A stretch of DNA of 11,554 nt from positions 1 to 11,554 of the forward strand of contig JAITWV010000011.1 of assembly GCA_031285105.1 (NCBI GenBank), written 5' to 3'. Shown piece by piece: positions 7,240-11,554 of the stretch (positions are counted from its first letter, which is position 1; every line of letters starts with the position of its first letter). The stretch is from Streptococcaceae bacterium. Lineage in GTDB: Bacteria > Bacillota > Bacilli > Lactobacillales > Streptococcaceae. A program made the position numbers and the translations under genes. The notes below the pieces were generated by a model that made no database searches, had not been told where the DNA came from, and saw only the letters and a program-made list of their open reading frames with translations.

Positions 7240-8262
7240 ATGGTTGTCACAATTAAAGATGTAGCAAAAAAAGCAGGTGTGGCGCCTTCAACTGTTTCAC
7301 GTGTGCTAAAAAATCACTCATCCATTTCGCAGGAGACAAAAGAAAAAGTGCGTTTAGTGATGAAAGAGTTAGGTTATGTACCAAACCTTGCTGCACAAAC
7401 TCTAGTACAAGGAGCAACGAATGCAGTTGGTGTTGTCTTTCCACCTAGTGTGTCAAAGGAGCGTGGATATGAGCCTTTTTTCATGGAAATTTTGACAGCA
7501 ATCAATAAAGAGTCCGCCAAACAAAATCAAACGGTTGCTATTGCTACTGGAGATTCTCAAGAAGAATTACTTGAAAGTGTAAAATACATGTATCAACAAA
7601 GGAGAGTCGATGGATTTTTATTATTATATACGCGAGCAAACGATTTAGTGAGAGATTATCTCATGAAAGAAAAGATTCCTTATGTTATCGTTGGAACACC
7701 TTCAAAATTTCAAAATGAAACTAGCTATGTCGATAATGATAATCAAACAATGGGACAAGATGCCACAGAATTTTTGCTTTCAAAAGGACATGAAAACATT
7801 CTTTTTGTTACGCAACAATTAGAAGATGAAGTCGTACTTGATCGTTTTTTTGGCTATCAACGCGCATTGAGACAGGCAAATTTAAGAAATTTCGATATTT
7901 TGCAGCTAGATTTAAAAATTCCAAGTTTGGTTGAAAATTTTATGAATCAGCTAGAAAATGATAAACCAACTGCAATTATTGTTATGGGGGATATTTTAGC
8001 TTTACGCATTTTGAGTTTTTTGCAAATGTATGGGCTGAGTGTTCCAGATGACATTTCAATCATTTCCTTTAATGATTCTGTTTTTGCTAGTTTGATTCAT
8101 CCGTATTTTACAAGTTTTAAAATTCATGTCGAAGATTTAGGTAAATATGCGTTAAAACGTTTGCTAGACAACATTAAAGGAACAGATGAACTTGCAACAA
8201 AAGTAATTGTGCCCCACATTCTAGTTTCTAGAGAGAGTGTGTTGGATATTTCAAAAAAATAA
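7240..8262 (+). CDS. malR: LacI-family maltose operon repressor
   Basis: A 340-residue LacI/GalR regulator. Residues 3-56 form the helix-turn-helix and hinge (TIKDVAKKAGVAPSTVSRVL, then PNLAAQTL), followed by a periplasmic-binding-protein-like effector domain (about 60-335) that ends in the usual LVSRES segment. It is expected to bind the two identical palindromes between malT and malP as a dimer and repress both arms; the inducer is probably maltose or a derivative. I chose the ATG at 7240 because AAAGAGG lies 9 bases upstream and the HTH then begins at residue 4, as is normal. A TTG at 7216 has no ribosome site. Being third in the malP transcript makes it autoregulated. A strong terminator follows. 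LacI family is certain; the name MalR rests on linkage and operator type. Confidence 0.9.
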   Translation: MVVTIKDVAKKAGVAPSTVSRVLKNHSSISQETKEKVRLVMKELGYVPNLAAQTLVQGATNAVGVVFPPSVSKERGYEPFFMEILTAINKESAKQNQTVAIATGDSQEELLESVKYMYQQRRVDGFLLLYTRANDLVRDYLMKEKIPYVIVGTPSKFQNETSYVDNDNQTMGQDATEFLLSKGHENILFVTQQLEDEVVLDRFFGYQRALRQANLRNFDILQLDLKIPSLVENFMNQLENDKPTAIIVMGDILALRILSFLQMYGLSVPDDISIISFNDSVFASLIHPYFTSFKIHVEDLGKYALKRLLDNIKGTDELATKVIVPHILVSRESVLDISKK

Positions 8263-8267
8263 ATACC

Positions 8268-8320
8268 AATAAATGGCATAAAAAGACTGATATAGTCATT
8301 TTATTCCATTTATTTTTATT
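8268..8320 (+). terminator. Intrinsic terminator of the malP-pgmB-malR operon
   Basis: A 21-base stem, 8268-8288 against 8294-8314, with only two mismatches and a 5-base loop (8289-8293), followed by a T-rich tail. It begins 6 bases after the malR stop. The stem is long but AT-rich. It separates the mal operon from the regulator gene downstream. Confidence 0.85.
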
Positions 8321-8425
8321 ATAATGATGATTTTTCGTTGGCAGGTTAATAATCGTGGTTTTTTGTTTTTTTTTATTATAAAATTATGCTAAAGCTAGTA
8401 AACAATATAATAAAGGAGTGCATTT

Positions 8426-9916
8426 ATGAAAGAATTCTTTTTTGACAATAAGAAAAATAACCTTTTTGACTTTATTCGCTATTGTTGGCAAAGTCAAAAA
8501 CAAGAACATTTTAAGAAAAATATTTGTGAAGAATTGAACCTTACGCCAGTAGTATTAGAAGGGATCATTCAAGAAATTGAAGAACTATGTGAAGAATATT
8601 CAGGAATTTCAATCATAAGTAATCAACAAACAATTAATCTTTCATTTAAAAGCAGTTTCTTGATTAATAAAGTGTATGTTATGCTCTTTAAAGAAACAAT
8701 AGGCTATAAGTTTCTTTCAGCAATTTTTGAAGAAAAGTTTCTTTCACTAGAGCAATTTGCTGATGAAAATTTTGTGTCTGCTAGAACAATTCAAAGACAA
8801 ATGAAAAGTTTGTCTCAGCTAATGAAACGTTATGAACTGAATTTATCCTTGAAAAAAAAAGAATTGATATTAGGAGAAGAATACCGGATTCGTCATTTCT
8901 TTTTAGCAATTTTTTGGCATGCTTATGAAGAAAGAGATGATTTTTACATAAAATATCAACATAACTATGAACTATTTAAGCCTTTGGTTCGCAACCGAGT
9001 GTTAAATTTAACCCCAGGAGAATTGAAAAAACTTTTCTTACTTCTAAGAATTACTCAGTGGCGTTTAAAACATGGACATACAATTCATCATCTCCCCCTT
9101 TCAATTACAGAGGTTCGTCATCCATTTTATACTCGGCAATATTTTAAAGAAAATTTGGTAGATAAATATTTTAGAAAAAGTGCTTTATTAAATGAAGAGG
9201 AGATTAACTATCTTTATTATATGTTCACCGTTCTTCCAGTTTATAATTACGAGTGTATTGATAAGGTAAATCACATAGATAATTTTTTTAATGCCGATTA
9301 TCAGATACTAACAAGTAGTTTGTTGGAGAATTTTTATAAATTAACAAAAATTCAATTGACTCAAAGAGAGGAAAAATTTCTTTCACTCAATACTGTTTAT
9401 CAATCTTCTTATTATCTATCATTTGGAAGTAAGGATAGAGTAGCCTCGTTTACAGATGCACAATATTTTTTATTTGAGGAAAAAAGAAGGGCACATATTC
9501 ATGAGTTAGCAGACCTTTTAGCTGATAGCATTCCGTTAGATGATACCAAATGGCAACGTGTCCTTAAAAGTGAGGCATTTCGTTTTTCAATTTTTCAGAT
9601 GCTAGTCTGGGTATTAGGAAATCATGAACATTTGATTCGAGTAGCATTTTTAACAAAATATGGCAAAATTCATGGAGACATTTTAGCTAATCGCCTAAAG
9701 CATCTTAGTCCTCGCCCAGTCATGATTGTGGATTTTAGAGATGAACCAGATGTGGTGATTACAGATTACTACGCAAATGAGCCTGAACTAAATAACACTC
9801 AAGCTGTTTTTATTGGTTGGAGCGTGAAACCATCAGAAGTAGAATGGTTACGAACGATTGATACGATTGATAGAGTTCGTGAAGATAGATGGGAAATATC
9901 AAACGATATGCTCTAA
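8426..9916 (+). CDS. Mga/AtxA-like transcriptional regulator
   Basis: A 496-residue protein with the layout of Mga-type virulence regulators. Two N-terminal DNA-binding domains: a winged-helix-like region at about 10-75 and an Mga helix-turn-helix at about 90-150 (FLSLEQFADENFVSARTIQR, then a basic recognition segment). Then come PRD-like helical domains (about 160-390) and a C-terminal EIIB-like domain (about 400-490; IRVAFLTKYGKIHGDILANR). In this family PRD histidines can be phosphorylated by the PTS, linking activity to sugar supply. The EIIB-like part has no obvious phosphorylatable cysteine. GGAG lies 7 bases before the ATG. It is isolated by the malR terminator and hairpins downstream, so it is probably monocistronic. 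Its target is unknown; the small membrane-protein genes to the right are one possibility. I cannot assign a gene name. Confidence 0.82.
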   Translation: MKEFFFDNKKNNLFDFIRYCWQSQKQEHFKKNICEELNLTPVVLEGIIQEIEELCEEYSGISIISNQQTINLSFKSSFLINKVYVMLFKETIGYKFLSAIFEEKFLSLEQFADENFVSARTIQRQMKSLSQLMKRYELNLSLKKKELILGEEYRIRHFFLAIFWHAYEERDDFYIKYQHNYELFKPLVRNRVLNLTPGELKKLFLLLRITQWRLKHGHTIHHLPLSITEVRHPFYTRQYFKENLVDKYFRKSALLNEEEINYLYYMFTVLPVYNYECIDKVNHIDNFFNADYQILTSSLLENFYKLTKIQLTQREEKFLSLNTVYQSSYYLSFGSKDRVASFTDAQYFLFEEKRRAHIHELADLLADSIPLDDTKWQRVLKSEAFRFSIFQMLVWVLGNHEHLIRVAFLTKYGKIHGDILANRLKHLSPRPVMIVDFRDEPDVVITDYYANEPELNNTQAVFIGWSVKPSEVEWLRTIDTIDRVREDRWEISNDML

Positions 9917-10022
9917 TTTAAATACATAAACAATTTGTTCTAAGTTGATTTTCAGCTTACTTTTACTTTAATCTTTAAACTCAAAATTCACATAGTATCA
10001 TCGTGTCTATCACTGTTCCATG

Positions 10023-10065
10023 CCTTCTGTTAGCCTTGAGCCATCAAGTAGACAGGAGGTTTTTT
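10023..10065 (+). terminator. Strong intrinsic terminator without an adjacent gene
   Basis: CCTTCTGT (10023-10030) pairs with ACAGGAGG (10052-10059, one G-U pair). Inside, CTTGA (10035-10039) pairs with TCAAG (10044-10048) around a 4-base loop, separated from the outer stem by a small internal loop. Six T follow directly (10060-10065). It lies about 105 bases past the regulator stop with no ORF between, so it ends either a long 3' UTR or a short RNA. Confidence 0.75.
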
Positions 10066-10169
10066 GTAGGACCAAACTCAAAGATCTTGTCCCAATTCAA
10101 TTTTCTGATTTATCACCTCGCTTGACACACATCTAATAAACCTGTCGTGATTATTGGTGGAATCATTTT

Positions 10170-10262
10170 GTGAGTGGTTTCGTTGTTGGGGCAGGATTTG
10201 GGTATTATGCAAATCGACCAGTAGTAAATAACAATTATTTTGGCGGTGGACACAGGTTTTAA
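10170..10262 (+). CDS. Doubtful 30-residue glycine-rich ORF, possibly a gene remnant
   Basis: A GTG-started frame with GGTGGA 8 bases upstream would encode 30 residues: a short hydrophobic glycine-rich segment (SGFVVGAGFGYYANR) and a polar tail ending NNNYFGGGHRF. The preceding 15 codons in another frame also read as a hydrophobic segment (NKPVVIIGGIIL) that runs into a stop just where this frame begins. The two may thus be pieces of one small membrane protein split by a frameshift. No family is recognised. It may be noise. Confidence 0.25.
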   Translation: MSGFVVGAGFGYYANRPVVNNNYFGGGHRF

Positions 10263-10333
10263 AATTATTTTAATGATAGTCAATGCCTAGGAAAATTATG
10301 AAAAAATTTTATGAAGGGGAGAAGGACAGTTTT

Positions 10334-10535
10334 ATGTTAATTACTTTATTAGGAGTTATCTTTTTTGTATTATCCATATGGCAATTTTATTGGTCCTTTA
10401 AAGCATTTCAAGAGTTTAAAAAAAACAGTTCAAAAAGATACACCCAATTCGTTTTTTAGAGCATTTGGGTATTCATGGAGTTTTTATTTCCCATTGATTT
10501 TGTTGAGTGCTTCGATTGGAATGTTTCTAGGATGA
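10334..10535 (+). pseudogene. Small two-helix membrane protein with a frameshift at an A8 run
   Basis: Starting at ATG 10334 (ribosome site GAAGGA, 7 bases upstream), the frame gives a hydrophobic helix (LITLLGVIFFVLSIWQFYW) and a polar stretch, then hits TAG at 10457-10459 after 41 codons. The break is at a run of eight A (10418-10425). With seven A the frame continues through KKTVQKDTPNSFFRAFGY and a second helix (FPLILLSASIGMFLG) to TGA at 10533-10535, about 66 residues in all. The downstream frame is plainly protein-like, so this is one gene broken once, by mutation, sequencing error or slippage-based switching. An in-frame ATG at 10298 could add 12 residues. The intact stop would overlap the next small ORF by four bases (ATGA). 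Family not recognised. Confidence 0.6.
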
Positions 10536-10635
10536 AGTTGATGAAAGATAATTTTGAAATAAATCTGGAACACTTGAGGAAATAGAACAGTTTATTCAAG
10601 AATTTGCAACACCAGAACTTAGAAGTTATAAATAG
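10532..10635 (+). pseudogene. Short acidic ORF with a one-base frameshift
   Basis: ATG 10532 overlaps the stop of the preceding intact-frame ORF as ATGA. Reading starts MKLMKDNFE, then diverges to a stop at 10583-10585. One extra A in the A-rich tract near 10558-10563 would restore a frame reading NKSGTLEEIEQFIQEF and ATPELRSYK to TAG at 10633-10635, giving about 34 residues. The acidic, amphipathic downstream part looks like real coding sequence. It would have formed a translationally coupled pair with the upstream membrane ORF. No family is recognised. Confidence 0.45.
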
Positions 10636-10655
10636 CTAGGTTAAATGATTATGTC

Positions 10656-10715
10656 GTAAAAGATGCTGAAATTCACGATTGATGAATTTTAGCATCTTTT
10701 ACTATTTTGTTTTTC
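10656..10715 (+). terminator. Strong intrinsic terminator after the broken small-ORF pair
   Basis: A 20-bp stem, 10656-10675 with 10683-10702, all pairs canonical except one G-U, around a 7-base loop, followed by TATTTTGTTTTTC. It starts 20 bases after the stop of the restored acidic ORF. This shows that the two small ORFs were once a real transcription unit. Confidence 0.85.
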
Positions 10716-10980
10716 ATATACTTAAGCAAATGACGAAAAAAGGAATAAATTATTTTTTTTTGGCGTATTAAGCCTATTTATTCATCTATTTTAATAAAAT
10801 AATGTACTCAATTGAAATAAATGTTATTTTTATGATTTATTTATCTGTACCTATCACTCTTTTTCTAAAATTAATAGTTATCAAAAAAATGTCGCATGAA
10901 GCAATCATTTAATTGATAAAATGTACTATATAGCATTTATGTGATTATTTTAAAATTATTAATTAGAAAGGTGATAGCTT
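10716..10980 (+). other. AT-rich intergenic stretch with a doubtful 36-codon ORF
   Basis: Very A/T-rich DNA between the terminator and the next gene. The only notable frame is ATG 10802 to TAA 10912, 36 residues with a hydrophobic core (VIFMIYLSVPITLFLKLIVI) and a short charged tail. It has no ribosome site, so it is weak. Upstream, MTKKGINYFF from 10730 runs into a nine-T tract (10753-10761) where a hydrophobic frame (FGVLSLFIHLF) continues one base off, hinting at another decayed small membrane gene. TTGATA at 10913-10918 could be a -35 for the gene at 10981, but no good -10 is at the right distance. Confidence 0.4.
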
Positions 10981-11199
10981 ATGTTAATGATTGATGTGAA
11001 AATATTTATTTTTAGTGTTATAGGAACAATTATCATAATATCACTAATTTGTTCTATTTTACATGTGCATTATTTTAAATTTGTCCTTACTTTTTTATTT
11101 TACCTACTCTTTTTCCCCAGTCGTTTAAGAAATTATGCTTTTCGAATTAAGAAAGACACTTTAGAGGTAAATAAAAATTCTAAAAAATCTAGATTGTGA
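10981..11199 (+). CDS. Small membrane protein of unknown function
   Basis: A 72-residue protein with a good AAAGGTGA ribosome site 6 to 8 bases before the ATG. A first hydrophobic helix spans about 7-27 (KIFIFSVIGTIIIISLICSI). A second, about 32-46 (FKFVLTFLFYLLFF), is followed by a basic cytoplasmic-type tail (PSRLRNYAFRIKK, ending NKNSKKSRL). The charge pattern suggests two membrane passes with the C-terminus inside. There is no signal-peptidase site and no double-glycine leader, so a classical bacteriocin precursor is unlikely, though a small accessory or immunity-like membrane protein is possible. It precedes an unrecognised gene by 50 bases and may share its transcript. Family not recognised. 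Confidence 0.65.
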   Translation: MLMIDVKIFIFSVIGTIIIISLICSILHVHYFKFVLTFLFYLLFFPSRLRNYAFRIKKDTLEVNKNSKKSRL

Positions 11200-11249
11200 G
11201 GAAGAGAATTAAGATTCATTAGTAAAATTTTTATAATTAGGAGTATAGG

Positions 11250-11554
11250 ATGAATAAAAATAAAAATATAAATATGAATATAAATACTGCTATGTTTGTG
11301 AAAAAAATTTTAATAGATTATCAAATAAGAACCATGAACGATATTAAGAATATTCTTGCTTTAATTTCCTCTTATCATTTTAAACGACATGAAATCTTGA
11401 AATCAGGTTTTAATGAACGTGTTGAGCGAGAAATTACGAAACTACCTAAAAAGTATCAAAAAGAAATTAGATTTATTCCATTTGATGGTACAGATTATAA
11501 CTTCAATAAGTCATATGAACTCTGTAGTTGTACCTGGTACGTTTACAATAGAAT
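11250..11554 (+). CDS. Unrecognised protein, 5' part only (cut by window edge)
   Basis: An open frame from ATG 11250, with AGGAG (11239-11243) 6 bases upstream, runs 101 codons to the end of the window without a stop. The first 12 residues are a low-complexity Asn/Lys/Ile stretch (MNKNKNINMNIN) coded by an AAT/AAA/ATA-rich run. After that come charged amphipathic segments (IDYQIRTMNDIKNILALIS, then FNERVEREITKLPKKYQKEI) and SYELCSCTWYVYNR with two close cysteines. There is no signal peptide or clear membrane helix in this part. I recognise no family. An internal ATG (codon 9 or 15) could be the true start. Length, ribosome site and codon pattern make it a real gene. Confidence 0.7.
   Translation, partial: MNKNKNINMNINTAMFVKKILIDYQIRTMNDIKNILALISSYHFKRHEILKSGFNERVEREITKLPKKYQKEIRFIPFDGTDYNFNKSYELCSCTWYVYNR

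Larger units (their letters stand above)
9917..10333. other. Non-coding stretch after the Mga-like gene
   Basis: About 400 bases without a convincing gene. Near the left end is a weak 8-bp hairpin (9941-9948 with 9952-9959, 3-base loop, one G-U pair), perhaps a minor terminator of the regulator gene. It also holds a strong terminator (10023-10065) and one doubtful tiny ORF (10170-10262), each listed separately. The DNA at about 10010-10260 is visibly richer in G and C than its surroundings, suggesting a remnant of other origin. No tRNA, rRNA, CRISPR repeat or recognisable IS end was seen. Confidence 0.5.

Noticed and set aside
8406..8411. TATAAT before the Mga-like gene as its -10 box
   Set aside because: It directly abuts the ribosome site, so transcription would start inside or after the Shine-Dalgarno.
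10014..10130. Minus-strand frame of about 40 codons around RSLSLVLQKTSCLLDGSR as a transposase remnant
   Set aside because: Interrupted by stops, no ribosome site, no DDE or other motif, no terminal inverted repeats; it coincides with the terminator stem.
7058..10412. Fifteen identical bases (TTAAAGCATTTCAAG) at 7058-7072 and 10398-10412
   Set aside because: Isolated match in AT-rich coding DNA; flanks are unrelated, so it is chance rather than a repeat or att pair.
10418..10426. A AAA AAC as a programmed -1 frameshift site
   Set aside because: The heptamer is present in the right phase, but the protein-like downstream frame is +1 relative to the start, and the -1 frame reads no plausible product.
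1..11554. tRNA, rRNA, CRISPR array, insertion sequence ends or toxin-antitoxin pair
   Set aside because: No cloverleaf, regularly spaced repeat, terminal inverted repeat with transposase, or recognisable toxin/antitoxin motif was found on reading both strands.

Overview
The window is strongly AT-rich and reads as the chromosome of a low-GC Gram-positive of the order Lactobacillales. The gene set (PTS maltose transporter, maltose-6'-phosphate phosphatase, maltose phosphorylase, beta-phosphoglucomutase, MalR) matches the maltose locus I know from Enterococcus faecalis. The very low GC and the decayed small genes at the right end would also suit a relative such as Melissococcus, Vagococcus or Tetragenococcus. 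Genus is inference; there is no marker gene.

Layout. 5-4055 (minus strand): malT (EIICBA permease) -> mapP (EEP-family phosphatase) -> malM (mutarotase). 4056-4258: divergent control region with two identical 16-bp perfect palindromes and promoters facing both ways. 4259-8262 (plus strand): malP (GH65 maltose phosphorylase) -> pgmB/malB (beta-phosphoglucomutase) -> malR (LacI-family repressor), closed by a strong hairpin terminator. 8426-9916: an Mga/AtxA-like regulator read alone. 9917-10980: mostly non-coding or decayed DNA with two good intrinsic terminators, one possible tiny ORF, and two overlapping small ORFs each broken by one frameshift at an A-rich tract. 10981-11554: a small membrane protein and the start of an unrecognised gene cut by the window edge.

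How the mal genes work together: MalT imports maltose as maltose 6'-phosphate. MapP removes the phosphate inside the cell. MalP splits maltose with inorganic phosphate into glucose and beta-glucose 1-phosphate. Beta-PGM converts the latter to glucose 6-phosphate, and MalM interconverts sugar anomers. MalR, made from the malP transcript, probably represses both arms through the twin palindromes and so controls itself.

No clearly new system was found. The best leads are the architecture of the mal control region, an intrinsic-terminator-like hairpin between malT and mapP, and the right end with its frameshifted and unrecognised small genes.
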